DNA of 64,000 nt, from assembly GCF_008710135.1 (NCBI RefSeq), contig NZ_VYKK01000004.1:124001-188000 (forward strand), given 5' to 3'. The notes below the pieces were generated by a model. The model made no database searches. It was not told the DNA's origin and saw only the letters and a list, made by a program, of their open reading frames with translations. Made by a program: the position numbers and the translations under genes. This DNA comes from Paenibacillus spiritus (GTDB lineage Bacteria > Bacillota > Bacilli > Paenibacillales > Paenibacillaceae). Each line of letters opens with the position of its first letter. The first letter of the stretch is position 1. Below, one piece after another: positions 28,264-37,821 of this stretch.

Positions 28264-30003
28264 ATGAGTGCAAAAAATTTTAGCAAAAAGAGTCGTAGTT
28301 ACAATGACGGAGCATCGCAGAACTATGATAGTAATTTAAGTTACGACCCAATTAAGAGAGAGTCGATAAATACAGAAAATTGGGAAGAGTTCGTTTCATA
28401 TTATAGACATTATATTGATGAATTTGCGGTCGATATACTAGGACTAAAACTGTATCCGTTTCAACGTCTAATTTTAAGAGCTATGGCTAAATATCAATAC
28501 TCCATGCTGATTTGCTGTCGTGGGATAGGAAAGTCATGGCTATCAGCCGTATTTTTTATTTGCGCCGCAATACTTTATCCAGGAATAAAGCTGGGGATAG
28601 CCTCTGGTAAGGGACAGCAAGCGAGAAACGTTATTATTCAGAAGGTTAAAGGTGAGTTAGCCAAAAATGAAAATATTGCTCGTGAGATTAGCTTTCCAAT
28701 TAAGACTGGATCAGATGATTGTGTAGTAAATTTCAAGAATGGAAGCGAGATCAGAGCGATTGTTTTGGGTAATGGTCAAAGCGGCGATTCTGCTCGATCT
28801 TGGCGTTTCCACTATTTGCTATGTGACGAGGCTAGAATCATCCCTGACGATATTATCGAAACAATTCTTATTCCTATGACAAAAACAAAGCGACCGATAG
28901 CTATTAATCATGGGGAATATGAAAAAGGCAAAGTGATATTCATCTCATCTGCCTATCTAAAGACATCAAGCCTGTATAAAAGATTTATGCATCATTACAA
29001 AAAAATGATTGCTGGAGATCCTAATTATTTTGTTTGTACACTTCCCTACCAAGTAGGAGTGGACGCAGGTATTTTCGATGAAGATGACATTATGAGCGAA
29101 CTTGAGAAGCCAACAATGACAAAAGATAAATTCGATTATGAATATCGAGGCGTATTTGTTGGTTCGAGTGGAGAAAGTTATTACCCTTATGAATTAACCG
29201 CGGAATCAAGAACATTAGAAAAGTGTGAACTTGAACAGCCCAAAAAAGCAAAGAGCGAATATATTGTTGTGCATGACGTTGCAACCAGTACAGCTACAGA
29301 AGCGGACCAAGCTGTAACAACTGTAATAAAATTAAAACCGAAAGTTAATGGTACTTACACAAAGGAAATAGTTTTTATGAAGGCAAATAAAGGGCTCACA
29401 CTTCAGAAGCAAAGAGACTTTCTTAGAGAAGTAATACATATTAAGTTCCCAAACACCATTAAACTCGTTATCGACTCCAGAGGGAATGGCGAAAATTTGC
29501 CTCATCTATTCTATGAAACATGGGAGTATATAGACGAAAAAACAGGAATAAGAACGGAGTTCCCCCCTTTAGTAAAAGATGATGACGACGACGCTCTAGC
29601 CCTTAAAGGAGCAATTCCATTTATTAGAGCCGTCACTGCAACCAATCAATACAATAATATTATGTATCCATACATGAAGAGTTGTTTTGAAGATGGAACA
29701 CTCCGACTATTGGTTGCATCTGAGCAAACCGATCAACTATACAAAACAAACGAGATCACTGCTGAAGAGTTTGCGGTTTATATTGAGACTGATTTATTGA
29801 TTCAAGAACTAAGCAATATTAAGCAAATGGAAAGCAATGCAAAAAATATTGTTTATGAGCGTATAGTAAATACCACAAAAAGAGACCGTGTTACGAGCCT
29901 TGGTTATGGACTTCATTTCATTTACGAAATGGAGATGGATAACAAATTAAATGCTAATAGAAACGAAGAATTCGATATACTAGATTATTTGTATATTTCT
30001 TAA
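28264..30003 (+). CDS. yonF: Large terminase subunit (579 aa)
   Basis: The ATPase domain shows a variant Walker A, CRGIGKSWLS, and a Walker B, YLLCDEA. A C-terminal nuclease domain has acidic residues in VVHDVATSTATEAD, VIDSRGNGENLPHLF and VKDDDDDALALKG, the three clusters of the RNase H-like fold. Length and order are those of phage large terminases, which package DNA into the prohead using ATP and cut the concatemer. It follows the small-terminase candidate by three bases and precedes the portal, so the assignment is firm. Confidence 0.92.
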   Translation: MSAKNFSKKSRSYNDGASQNYDSNLSYDPIKRESINTENWEEFVSYYRHYIDEFAVDILGLKLYPFQRLILRAMAKYQYSMLICCRGIGKSWLSAVFFICAAILYPGIKLGIASGKGQQARNVIIQKVKGELAKNENIAREISFPIKTGSDDCVVNFKNGSEIRAIVLGNGQSGDSARSWRFHYLLCDEARIIPDDIIETILIPMTKTKRPIAINHGEYEKGKVIFISSAYLKTSSLYKRFMHHYKKMIAGDPNYFVCTLPYQVGVDAGIFDEDDIMSELEKPTMTKDKFDYEYRGVFVGSSGESYYPYELTAESRTLEKCELEQPKKAKSEYIVVHDVATSTATEADQAVTTVIKLKPKVNGTYTKEIVFMKANKGLTLQKQRDFLREVIHIKFPNTIKLVIDSRGNGENLPHLFYETWEYIDEKTGIRTEFPPLVKDDDDDALALKGAIPFIRAVTATNQYNNIMYPYMKSCFEDGTLRLLVASEQTDQLYKTNEITAEEFAVYIETDLLIQELSNIKQMESNAKNIVYERIVNTTKRDRVTSLGYGLHFIYEMEMDNKLNANRNEEFDILDYLYIS

Positions 30004-30041
30004 CGCATCTCACTAATATTCTAATAGAAAGGATGTGAATA

Positions 30042-31583
30042 ATGCCTAAAGATAATACCAAAACAACTGATAATATTCAAACAGAAGAAGCTAGTAACTA
30101 TGAAGATTATGCGCTACAGTTCGCTCAGTCATTATCCAGAGCATACTCCAACAATACGCTAATAAATCCACTGTGGCAAAATGAACTTCTCAAAGGTCTC
30201 AATATGTCTCCGCGTACATTTGACCGAAGTAGAATTGAAGAAATGATAAAAGATCCAAAGGGAAATGAAGATGCCCTTAAGGACTTGTCTCAATATCTCT
30301 GTAATGTTGTAATGCAATTTAATCGTTTGGTTAGTTATTACGCTTCTATACCTACGTTCGATTATTTCTTTGTGCAAACAAATGCCGACGAAGAAGATTT
30401 AAAATCTACTGTATTTAAAAAATCTCGTAAAAAAGCCGCAACTATATTAGAGAAAATTAATCCCAAACACACATTCCCGCAAATTTTACGGGGATGTATA
30501 TTGGAAGATGCTAAGTTCTATTATGTAAGAGAACTTAATGACTCCGTAACTTTACAAGAGATGCCATCAAAATATTGTAAAATTATAAACAGAACTGAAT
30601 ATGGATATCAGTATGCTTTTAACATGTATTACTTTTTACAGTCTGGTGTAGACCTCAATGATTTTGCCCCTGAATTTCTTGAGTATTTTGAGAATTTCAA
30701 TAACGATAAAAATAAAAAGAATACCTATTTTTATTGGCAGCCACTCGATCCTGTAAAAGCACCTGTATTCAAATTTGATGATACTAGAGCCGGACTCACT
30801 CCGCCATTAATGGGACTATTTCTTGACAGCGCTGAGATTCAACATTATAAGAACCTTCTAAAAACAAAAACAGAATTAGAGACTTGGAAAATTATCGTCG
30901 GTAAAATTCCAATGAAACAAGATAACAAGGGAGCAGTTGTAGCAAATAACTTCGCTATCGATCCTCATGTGGCTGGACAATATACAGCCATATTACAATC
31001 AGGTGTTCCTAAAGGTGTTAAGGTCGCCACCACGCCATTTGAACTAGATACTGTAGATTTTAATCAAACACAATCTCAGAATAGTATTATAGGCTATGGA
31101 CAAGAGAATTTCTATAACAGTGCTGGCTCTACTCCGGTTTTATTTGGTTCTGGGACAGTCAATGCATCTGGATTACAAGCGAACTTAAAAGTCGATGAAG
31201 CCTATGTTATTCATATGTACCGACAATTTGAGCGGTTTTTAAATGCTTATCTAAAAAGTAAAACTGGCCGTTTCCGTTTCAAAACAGTATTTCCAGATAT
31301 AACAATATTTAATAAAGATGATAAGTTTGAGAAATATTTAAAAGCTGGACAATTTGGTTATTCAAAGACTCTGGTTTCTCTTGCTATGGGCATCAATTCG
31401 GAAGACATGCAAAATCTATTGCTATACGAAAATAGTATAAATCTGATTGAAAAATATCTCAAACCCCTCTCCTCTTCACATGTCCAAAACGGAGATAGTG
31501 AAACAGGAAGACCAAAAGTATCAGATAGTAAAATATCGGATACCGGAGAAAGAACCAGAGACGAAGACTTGAATAATAGGTAA
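30042..31583 (+). CDS. yonE: Portal protein (513 aa)
   Basis: Assigned mainly by position between terminase and the protease/scaffold gene, and by length. Residues 30-200 include ILEKINPKHTFPQILRGCIL, then a stretch ending AFNMYYFLQSG; the 300-430 region has GQENFYNSAGSTPVLFGSGT, a sequence style seen in portal stem regions of SPP1-like phages. Twelve copies would form the channel at the head vertex. AAAGGATGTGAATA precedes the ATG. The C-terminus is hydrophilic and could be disordered. Confidence 0.82.
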   Translation: MPKDNTKTTDNIQTEEASNYEDYALQFAQSLSRAYSNNTLINPLWQNELLKGLNMSPRTFDRSRIEEMIKDPKGNEDALKDLSQYLCNVVMQFNRLVSYYASIPTFDYFFVQTNADEEDLKSTVFKKSRKKAATILEKINPKHTFPQILRGCILEDAKFYYVRELNDSVTLQEMPSKYCKIINRTEYGYQYAFNMYYFLQSGVDLNDFAPEFLEYFENFNNDKNKKNTYFYWQPLDPVKAPVFKFDDTRAGLTPPLMGLFLDSAEIQHYKNLLKTKTELETWKIIVGKIPMKQDNKGAVVANNFAIDPHVAGQYTAILQSGVPKGVKVATTPFELDTVDFNQTQSQNSIIGYGQENFYNSAGSTPVLFGSGTVNASGLQANLKVDEAYVIHMYRQFERFLNAYLKSKTGRFRFKTVFPDITIFNKDDKFEKYLKAGQFGYSKTLVSLAMGINSEDMQNLLLYENSINLIEKYLKPLSSSHVQNGDSETGRPKVSDSKISDTGERTRDEDLNNR

Positions 31584-31610
31584 ATGAAATGATTTCACCC
31601 TGATAAGGAG

Positions 31611-33140
31611 GTGAACAAAATAGAGAAAACTATGTTTTTTGAAATTGAAAAGTTCAACTTGGAAATGTTAGAGGATGATAGATTCAGTAAGTTAACAATG
31701 TATATCGCTCACGATGGAATTAATAATAATCGCTCGAATATTGACCTATCTGTCCTTGAAGAAGCAGCAAACTCTGTAGTTAATATACCTATCCTTGCTC
31801 ATATTGAGACAGAAGATAATGACTTTGGTGAGCACGAAATGGAATACGATGAAGAAACGGATAAAATCACATACATAGAAAAGCCAATCGGTCTTATTCC
31901 ATCATCTAATAATGACTATCATTATGAAGAAATTAATGGTAAAACATATGTGGTTGTCAGTGGATATGTCTGGAATATTTATTCTGAAGATGCTGCTAAT
32001 ATTATTAACCGAGATAAAGATGTTAAACTATCTATCGAAATAGAAATTGATGAAAAATCATATGATAAAAGTTCCAAGATATTGGATATCAAAAAATTTC
32101 GATATACGGGCATAACCTTATTGGGAAAAAAATATGGCACTGGTATGGTTAATGCTCATGCTGTTTTGGAAACATTCTCTGACAAAATTTCTGAGTTAAA
32201 TAACTTTATAATGAAATTCAGTTCTAATGTTTCGAGTGATAATCAATTTAATGAACACTCTAACATACATAAATACCAAAAAAAGGAGGACGATCTTGTG
32301 CCCAAAACAAAACAAGATATTGCGGCAAGCTTCAAATTAACCGCAAATCAACTCTACGAAGAGATTCAAAGAGAACTTAGTGAATGCAAATATATTACAC
32401 AAAATTGGTATGGAGAGACAGTTGAAAGATGTACCTATTATCTAAACGACTATGACGAATCTTTTGTTTACTATACTGATGTTAAAGATGAATGTATCAC
32501 TAAGAAAGCTCCATACTCAATGGATGGGGATAATGTGATGATTGACTTTAGTAATTCCAAACGAATCAAGTATTCTCCTGTTGATTGGGAGGAAGGAACT
32601 GGTGTCGAGGAAGATTCCGAAGGTGACGTTATTGGAGAGTTTTCATCTGTTCTTGAAAAAGAGTCAGTAGAATTTGTCAAGAAATTAACAAAAGAGAATG
32701 AAAATATTGTAACCAAGTATACAAAAGAGATTGCTGCCAAAGAAGAAGCAATTATCAACATGAACAAGACCATCGAAGAGTACGAAACTAATTTTTCTGC
32801 TACAAAAGAAAACATTAATGAGTTAGAAGCAAAAGTCGATTCACTCACCTCTGAAATTTCTAAATATAAGGAAACAGAAGAAAATGAAAAGATTGATGAG
32901 TTATTTGTTGAATATAGCTCCCTAATTTCTGACGAAGAAAAGTCTACTCTACTTGAAAAACGTTCTAAATTCTCTTCTTTCAGTGACTTTGAGCGTGAAG
33001 TAAAATCATTTGTTTGTGATCGTATTATTAAAAAAGCAAAAGAAAAAAATATGAATTTTATTTCAATGGGGATTAACCATGAAGATTATAAAGAAGAAAA
33101 GCCAAAGTCTCATTGGGATCGCCTTAACGAAAAATACTAA
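31611..33140 (+). CDS. Prohead protease-scaffold fusion (509 aa)
   Basis: Residues 15-215 form a mixed alpha/beta domain (YIAHDGINNNRSNIDLSVLE, then AHIETEDNDFGEHEMEYDEE and IDIKKFRYTGITLLGKKYGT). The layout and order resemble protease-domain proteins of the XkdF type found upstream of capsid genes. Residues 365-430 are coiled coil (EESVEFVKKLTKENENIVTK onward), as in scaffold proteins. A GTG at 32298 with an ideal ribosome site starts a nested scaffold product. The first start is odd: AAGGAGG overlaps the GTG at 31611; ATA at 31620 is at ideal distance, ATG at 31632 is too far. No catalytic triad can be proved by eye. Confidence 0.7.
   Translation: MNKIEKTMFFEIEKFNLEMLEDDRFSKLTMYIAHDGINNNRSNIDLSVLEEAANSVVNIPILAHIETEDNDFGEHEMEYDEETDKITYIEKPIGLIPSSNNDYHYEEINGKTYVVVSGYVWNIYSEDAANIINRDKDVKLSIEIEIDEKSYDKSSKILDIKKFRYTGITLLGKKYGTGMVNAHAVLETFSDKISELNNFIMKFSSNVSSDNQFNEHSNIHKYQKKEDDLVPKTKQDIAASFKLTANQLYEEIQRELSECKYITQNWYGETVERCTYYLNDYDESFVYYTDVKDECITKKAPYSMDGDNVMIDFSNSKRIKYSPVDWEEGTGVEEDSEGDVIGEFSSVLEKESVEFVKKLTKENENIVTKYTKEIAAKEEAIINMNKTIEEYETNFSATKENINELEAKVDSLTSEISKYKETEENEKIDELFVEYSSLISDEEKSTLLEKRSKFSSFSDFEREVKSFVCDRIIKKAKEKNMNFISMGINHEDYKEEKPKSHWDRLNEKY
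32298..33140 (+). CDS. Nested in-frame scaffold protein (280 aa)
   Basis: Within the protease-scaffold gene, AAAAGGAGGA (32281-32290) is followed eight bases later by an in-frame GTG at 32298 (PKTKQDIAASFKLTANQLYE follows). The shorter product would contain the whole coiled coil and C-terminal tail but no protease domain. This is the arrangement of lambda C/Nu3 and similar phages, where the scaffold is made in excess over the protease. The strength of the site makes it more than chance. Confidence 0.7.
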   Translation: MPKTKQDIAASFKLTANQLYEEIQRELSECKYITQNWYGETVERCTYYLNDYDESFVYYTDVKDECITKKAPYSMDGDNVMIDFSNSKRIKYSPVDWEEGTGVEEDSEGDVIGEFSSVLEKESVEFVKKLTKENENIVTKYTKEIAAKEEAIINMNKTIEEYETNFSATKENINELEAKVDSLTSEISKYKETEENEKIDELFVEYSSLISDEEKSTLLEKRSKFSSFSDFEREVKSFVCDRIIKKAKEKNMNFISMGINHEDYKEEKPKSHWDRLNEKY

Positions 33141-33166
33141 TAAATTATAAAGGAGTTTTAAAAATA

Positions 33167-33673
33167 ATGAGTAGTGTAGTTAATCTTAACCTCATGGCAG
33201 GTACAAAAGTTGACAGTTTCGTTCAATCTGTACAACTAACTGAAGCAGTAGATAATGGTAGTCTTGTAGTTCTTGGTGGTGTGGTTGCTGGTAATCCAGA
33301 AGTTCGTGTAGCCACCAAGGCAACAGATATTGCGACTCAAGAAGTGTTGCTTGTTGCTTCTCCAGAACTAGTGGAGCTAAATGGATATCGTATTGATCTA
33401 ACAGATCCCACCCTCTTCACTAACAAAGCCAATACACCAGCGCGCGCGTTCCGCCTGAAGATCGGAGATACTTTCACCATTACAGACGATGGCCTAGATG
33501 GAACAACGGTTGCAACTCAATATGTCATTCCTCAAAACAACTCTTATAAGGGAGTGGCAGCAGCTACGATTGGCACAGCTCGTCAGGCGTTCCTTGTTCT
33601 AGAAAAGACTACTATCTCTATCGGTCGTACTCGCGTTCCAGCAACTAAACTACAAGTAGTAAAAGAAGCCTAA
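33167..33673 (+). CDS. Probable head decoration protein (168 aa)
   Basis: A beta-rich, Gly/Val/Ala/Thr-rich soluble protein lying directly before the capsid gene. It starts MSSVVNLNLMAGTKVDSFVQ and has GSLVVLGGVVAGNPEVRVAT. Position and size suit a capsid-decorating protein. No family motif is obvious. AAAGGAG precedes the ATG. Confidence 0.6.
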   Translation: MSSVVNLNLMAGTKVDSFVQSVQLTEAVDNGSLVVLGGVVAGNPEVRVATKATDIATQEVLLVASPELVELNGYRIDLTDPTLFTNKANTPARAFRLKIGDTFTITDDGLDGTTVATQYVIPQNNSYKGVAAATIGTARQAFLVLEKTTISIGRTRVPATKLQVVKEA

Positions 33674-33704
33674 TAGGTAAAATACATAGGAGGAAAAATA
33701 AATA

Positions 33705-34814
33705 ATGAAGAATTACAGCAATGTTAAGTATTTCAAACTTTCTGAGTCAGAAAAAGATGTTGTTCAAGCGGGTGCTGAAGCTTGGTACCACTATTGTTAT
33801 CAGACACGTAACAAAGATGGCAAATTTAATAAATATGCTGAATACGCAAATGACGGTGTATCCCTCGAAGCGAAGCAAGACCTATTTACAAAGGGTCTCA
33901 AACGGGAAGCATACCGCCTAGCAAATATTCCATCTGATTCTGAGTTCAGTGAATCTATGATCGCCACTAACCCAGTTTTTCAGTGGGCTACATTTGCTCT
34001 AGTTGCTCAGACTTTAGATATTATCGTTCCCGAGACAATTCTAGATAGCTTCTATCAATTTGCAGAAGTTAAGAATGTAAACTGGGGGGACCAACTACTC
34101 TTCCATGTTGATAGTCCCGATCTGTTCGTTGTGAGCACTAAGGCAAACGGTATTCGTGGCAGCCAACGTCAGCGCGTATTCGGTAAGGACTTCACTCTAA
34201 CACCGCAGAGACGCTCAGTTGAAATTTATGAAGAACTGTATCGCGTACTTGCCGGTAAGACTAACTGGGGTGCATGGGTAGCTCGTGTCGCCCAGGCAAT
34301 TGAAACAGACATCACTACCCGAATTTATGGTGCTATTTACAACTCCTTCTCCTCACTTGGAACGAAGTACAAGGAAAGTGCAGCCTTTACAAGTAATGCC
34401 TTTAATCAGCTTGTTCAGCGTGTAAGTGCTGCAAATAGCAATGATAACACAGTAGTATTTGGTACTAAACTTGCTCTTGCAAAAATCCTTCCTGAATCCC
34501 AGTATCTGCAATTTGCACTTGGTGATGAGTACAATAGAACAGGCCATCTCGGTAATTTCCAAGGAACCCAACTGTTCGAGATTAAGCAGAAACTACAGCC
34601 TAATTCTGATGACTTTGCCCTTGCAAATGACTTTGCAGTTGTACTGTCCGCTGGTTCAGATAAACTTGTGAAGATTGGCTTCGAAGGAAATACTGAAGTT
34701 GCGATGATTAGACCAGAAGATAATGCAGATCGTACTGTTGGTTATTCTGTTGCACAGCATTATGATGTGCAGCTTATTACTGGCGCTCAGTATGGTATTT
34801 ATAAGTTTGTATAA
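33705..34814 (+). CDS. Major capsid protein (369 aa), HK97-fold candidate
   Basis: Length is right for an HK97-fold capsid. The order protease-scaffold, decoration protein, capsid is standard. The sequence has no extended propeptide coiled coil. GTKLALAKILPESQYLQFAL and then ALANDFAVVLSAGSDKLVKI fit the A-domain and P-domain strand patterns, and a long helix-like stretch is at RRSVEIYEELYRVLAGKTNW. It should form the head shell. AGGAGG precedes the ATG. A hairpin follows at 34832-34856. Confidence 0.85.
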   Translation: MKNYSNVKYFKLSESEKDVVQAGAEAWYHYCYQTRNKDGKFNKYAEYANDGVSLEAKQDLFTKGLKREAYRLANIPSDSEFSESMIATNPVFQWATFALVAQTLDIIVPETILDSFYQFAEVKNVNWGDQLLFHVDSPDLFVVSTKANGIRGSQRQRVFGKDFTLTPQRRSVEIYEELYRVLAGKTNWGAWVARVAQAIETDITTRIYGAIYNSFSSLGTKYKESAAFTSNAFNQLVQRVSAANSNDNTVVFGTKLALAKILPESQYLQFALGDEYNRTGHLGNFQGTQLFEIKQKLQPNSDDFALANDFAVVLSAGSDKLVKIGFEGNTEVAMIRPEDNADRTVGYSVAQHYDVQLITGAQYGIYKFV

Positions 34815-34831
34815 TAAATAAATATTTAATG

Positions 34832-34856
34832 GGGATAAGACATAAATTCTTATCCC
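34832..34856 (+). terminator. Hairpin after the capsid gene
   Basis: GGGATAAG, nine-base loop, CTTATCCC, then an AT-rich tail with TTTTT. It may lower transcription of downstream genes relative to the capsid. Confidence 0.65.
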
Positions 34857-34886
34857 TCATATTTTTATAGGGAGCGATAATTTTAT

Positions 34887-35573
34887 ATGGCACGTACTAC
34901 TTCTAATACAACAAAAACCAACAATGGCGAAGAAACTGCTCCACCGGTAAAAGAAGAGCAAACCTCTCTTGAACAGCAAGTTTCAGAACTGGCTGCACTT
35001 GTACAAAGTCTTCTGAAACAAAATCAGGAATTGAAAACACAAACAGAGAAGAATTCAGAGGATGTCTCCAAAAGTACAACAAACTCTATCTTTGAAAGTA
35101 CAGAACAGCGTTTAGATATTGATCCTAGAGAGTATGTAAGAATAATTTCACTTACCAATGGTGGATTAAACCTTCAAGGTCTAAACTCAGTCGTTCGTCT
35201 TTCTGATTTTGGTTCATCCAAACTGGTGACATTTGAAGATGTTCGCGCTATGGTAGATAATCATCCAAGGCTTGCTCATGAAGGTGGATTCCTAATTCAG
35301 AGCGAAAAGGCTGTTAAAGCTCTTTACTTAGACGATGTTTATCAGAAATTCATCAGTAAAGAGAGCATTGACAATCTGTTTAAATTTGATGCAGAAAAAA
35401 TCATTGAAACACTAGAGAGTGTAACGCCTACACTAAAAACAAATATCATTGAACGTATTGTGGCTTGCGTTGCAGATGAAGATCCTAAATATCAAGATCG
35501 AAATAAACTTAGAGCAATTACCGAGTATATTGGAAAAGATATTTATGATCTAGCCAAAGAACTTAATAATTAA
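34887..35573 (+). CDS. Hypothetical head protein (228 aa)
   Basis: The N-terminus is a low-complexity, acidic and Gln-rich stretch followed by a short coiled coil (EQQVSELAALVQSLLKQNQE). The C-terminal 150 residues are helical and end YDLAKELNN. No known motif. It lies between the capsid gene and the neck genes and may form part of the connector; unknown in detail. GGGAGC precedes the ATG. Confidence 0.6.
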   Translation: MARTTSNTTKTNNGEETAPPVKEEQTSLEQQVSELAALVQSLLKQNQELKTQTEKNSEDVSKSTTNSIFESTEQRLDIDPREYVRIISLTNGGLNLQGLNSVVRLSDFGSSKLVTFEDVRAMVDNHPRLAHEGGFLIQSEKAVKALYLDDVYQKFISKESIDNLFKFDAEKIIETLESVTPTLKTNIIERIVACVADEDPKYQDRNKLRAITEYIGKDIYDLAKELNN

Positions 35574-35591
35574 TGTTAAAGGGGTGAAAGA

Positions 35592-36020
35592 ATGCCTACC
35601 CCATATTCAAAAATTTATGAACGATTTCAGCAGAAGATTCAAGATTACACTATTGACGAGATATATGTTGGATCAAAAGATAACTACGAAAACTATCTCT
35701 TCGGTTTTTTAAAGTCTGCACTGGTAAAATTTTATCACTGTAGAAAGAATCTTATTACAAGAGATGAAACACAAAGAGAATTTTCAGAAGACTTAACGGA
35801 ACTAGAACAAGAAATTCTAGCCCAACTTATGCTAATCGAATGGATGGAAAAAGAAGTAAATAATATTCTTGAAATGCGTATGGCTCTCTCATCTTCTGAC
35901 TTTAAAAAGTACGCAGAGTCGCAAAATATGAAGGAAAAAAGCAGCATACGGGATAAAATGATAGAATCTGCTGATAGTATGAAGATGCAGTATTATTTGA
36001 TTAATATGGATGTGAAATGA
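35592..36020 (+). CDS. Head-tail connector-like protein (142 aa)
   Basis: A helical protein (FGFLKSALVKFYHCRKNLIT, then ELEQEILAQLMLIEWMEKEV) in the position of adaptor or head-closure proteins of Siphoviridae-type phages. All-helical proteins of this size here are often gp15/gp6-type connectors. GGGGTGAAAGA precedes the ATG, and it overlaps none of its neighbours. Confidence 0.5.
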   Translation: MPTPYSKIYERFQQKIQDYTIDEIYVGSKDNYENYLFGFLKSALVKFYHCRKNLITRDETQREFSEDLTELEQEILAQLMLIEWMEKEVNNILEMRMALSSSDFKKYAESQNMKEKSSIRDKMIESADSMKMQYYLINMDVK

Positions 36021-36021
36021 T

Positions 36022-37329
36022 ATGCCATATGAATCATATAATGCCTACTTAAGCGTGAATAATAAAACTAACAAGAGTAAAAATTATTCGCAGACAAAAA
36101 TGGGATTGCTATCTTCATTCAAAGATTCATTGAGTTACTTCCAAGTTGCTATTGATAATGACAATTCCGTAGACTGTTGGATCGTTGATGATAGCGATGT
36201 TAAAGACCAGAAAAAAATACTGTCTCCATTATATGAACTAAGAAATGGTGACATCGTAACATGGCAATCAGAAAAATGGATTAACGTTTTAACAGATAAC
36301 ATGTCTGACCTGTATTATCGCGGTACGCTTAAAGTGTGTGTGGGTAGTCTCGTTTGGCAAGATGTCTATGGCTCTATTCATGAGTATGATTTCACGTTTA
36401 AATCAGACACTCCTACTAACTTCGGTACTTCAGATGGTCGAATTCTTACTATTGGTAATGAACGTAGAACAGTTTTAATCAAGAACGATGAACAATCAAG
36501 TTTGCTTGTAAAGGGACAGCGATTTATCTTTGATAAACGCGCTTGGGCTATTACCTCCCTTGACTCGCTTTCAGTAAAAGGACTCATGTCAATTACTCTA
36601 GAAGAAAGCCAGATTGATACCTCTAAGGACAATCTAGAGCTTCGAGTGGCAGATTACAAAGAGCCTAACTATGAAATTATTCTTGATAAAACAAGTATTT
36701 CATTACATGTAGGTCGGACTATTCCTCTTGGTATTACGATTAGAAACAATGGAGTAACCCTCCCTTCCCCTACCCTGTCATTCACTTCTTCCGACAATAG
36801 CATATGCGAAGTTGATGCTGATGGTAATTTAACATCTATTGCTGAAGGAACTGCTATTGTCACTGTTAAATTTCAAGGCCAAAGTATCACCCTGAATGTA
36901 ACTGTCTCTAATTCTAATCTTGAAACCAAATATGCCTTACTTATCAATGGTGATGGTTTTATTGTAAGAGGAACAAGCAAAACATTTGCTTGTGAATTCA
37001 AACAAATCCTCGATACAAATTATTATCTAACCATTAATAATATGAGAATATCAAGCGAACAAATTTTAAACGGCGTTATGATAAGTCCGAACATGAAATT
37101 GTCTGTGGTTGAGAGTTCAGAAGAATCGTCGAATATTTCAGGACAATCGGCAACGTTCTCTATTACTGGATTAGACAATAGTTCAACTACATATGCTTCC
37201 CTCATATCTCAAGCAAACAACACATGTGTTATTAAGGGGAATAGTGTTGGTTACGTGTTGCTTCATGTTGTTAGCAATGATGGATCATTAAGTGCTGAGA
37301 AGAAGATATGGATTAAATCAGCGATTTAA
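36022..37329 (+). CDS. Neck or head-closure protein with Ig-like (BIG2) domain (435 aa)
   Basis: Residues about 10-200 are an unassigned domain with many strands. Residues about 215-300 are a bacterial Ig-like group 2 domain: LDKTSISLHVGRTIPLGITI, then ICEVDADGNLTSIAEGTAIV. The last 135 residues form another strand-rich part ending KKIWIKSAI. Ig-like domains on phage structural proteins are thought to bind carbohydrates on the cell surface. It starts one base after the stop of the previous gene. Confidence 0.65.
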   Translation: MPYESYNAYLSVNNKTNKSKNYSQTKMGLLSSFKDSLSYFQVAIDNDNSVDCWIVDDSDVKDQKKILSPLYELRNGDIVTWQSEKWINVLTDNMSDLYYRGTLKVCVGSLVWQDVYGSIHEYDFTFKSDTPTNFGTSDGRILTIGNERRTVLIKNDEQSSLLVKGQRFIFDKRAWAITSLDSLSVKGLMSITLEESQIDTSKDNLELRVADYKEPNYEIILDKTSISLHVGRTIPLGITIRNNGVTLPSPTLSFTSSDNSICEVDADGNLTSIAEGTAIVTVKFQGQSITLNVTVSNSNLETKYALLINGDGFIVRGTSKTFACEFKQILDTNYYLTINNMRISSEQILNGVMISPNMKLSVVESSEESSNISGQSATFSITGLDNSSTTYASLISQANNTCVIKGNSVGYVLLHVVSNDGSLSAEKKIWIKSAI

Positions 37330-37340
37330 GGAGGATTGTT

Positions 37341-37820
37341 TTGGCACGATTTAAGCAGGTTAACGAAAATATTGAGAATATAATGGTTATGCTTGCAGAC
37401 AATCAAAACCTCTGCAAGCTTCTTTTTTATCCAAGCAACAATCCTTATCAAGAGCCCGAAATAGATGATACTTCTTCTCTCTTCTTCACAAAAATATTCC
37501 CCTTTCCTAAAATTCCTGACGTTAAAGACGAAGCTGGTTCATATCTCAGCATATACTTTGATCGCTATAGAATCGGAAGTAATCGGGGAACAAAGGAAGG
37601 ATGTATAGTCTTTACAGCTATCGTTCACAACAATTTGTGGAGAATGGAAAACACTGGTGAACTTCGGCCCTACTCTTTACTCCACGAAATCGATGAAACC
37701 ATAAATAGAGAAAGCGGACTTGGAATAAAGAAAATAGAATTTGATAGTATGGAATTTGTTTACGTGAACGAATCATACAGCGGATATAGAATCATCTATC
37801 AAATATCAAGCGTGAATTAA
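37341..37820 (+). CDS. Tail completion-like protein (159 aa)
   Basis: Starts with TTG at 37341, preceded by GGAGG nine bases upstream. A mixed alpha/beta protein (FPFPKIPDVKDEAGSYLSIY, then CIVFTAIVHNNLWRMENTGE) in the place of neck or tail-terminator proteins. No firm family match. Spacing to the next gene is one base, so translation is coupled. Confidence 0.5.
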   Translation: MARFKQVNENIENIMVMLADNQNLCKLLFYPSNNPYQEPEIDDTSSLFFTKIFPFPKIPDVKDEAGSYLSIYFDRYRIGSNRGTKEGCIVFTAIVHNNLWRMENTGELRPYSLLHEIDETINRESGLGIKKIEFDSMEFVYVNESYSGYRIIYQISSVN

Positions 37821-37821
37821 T

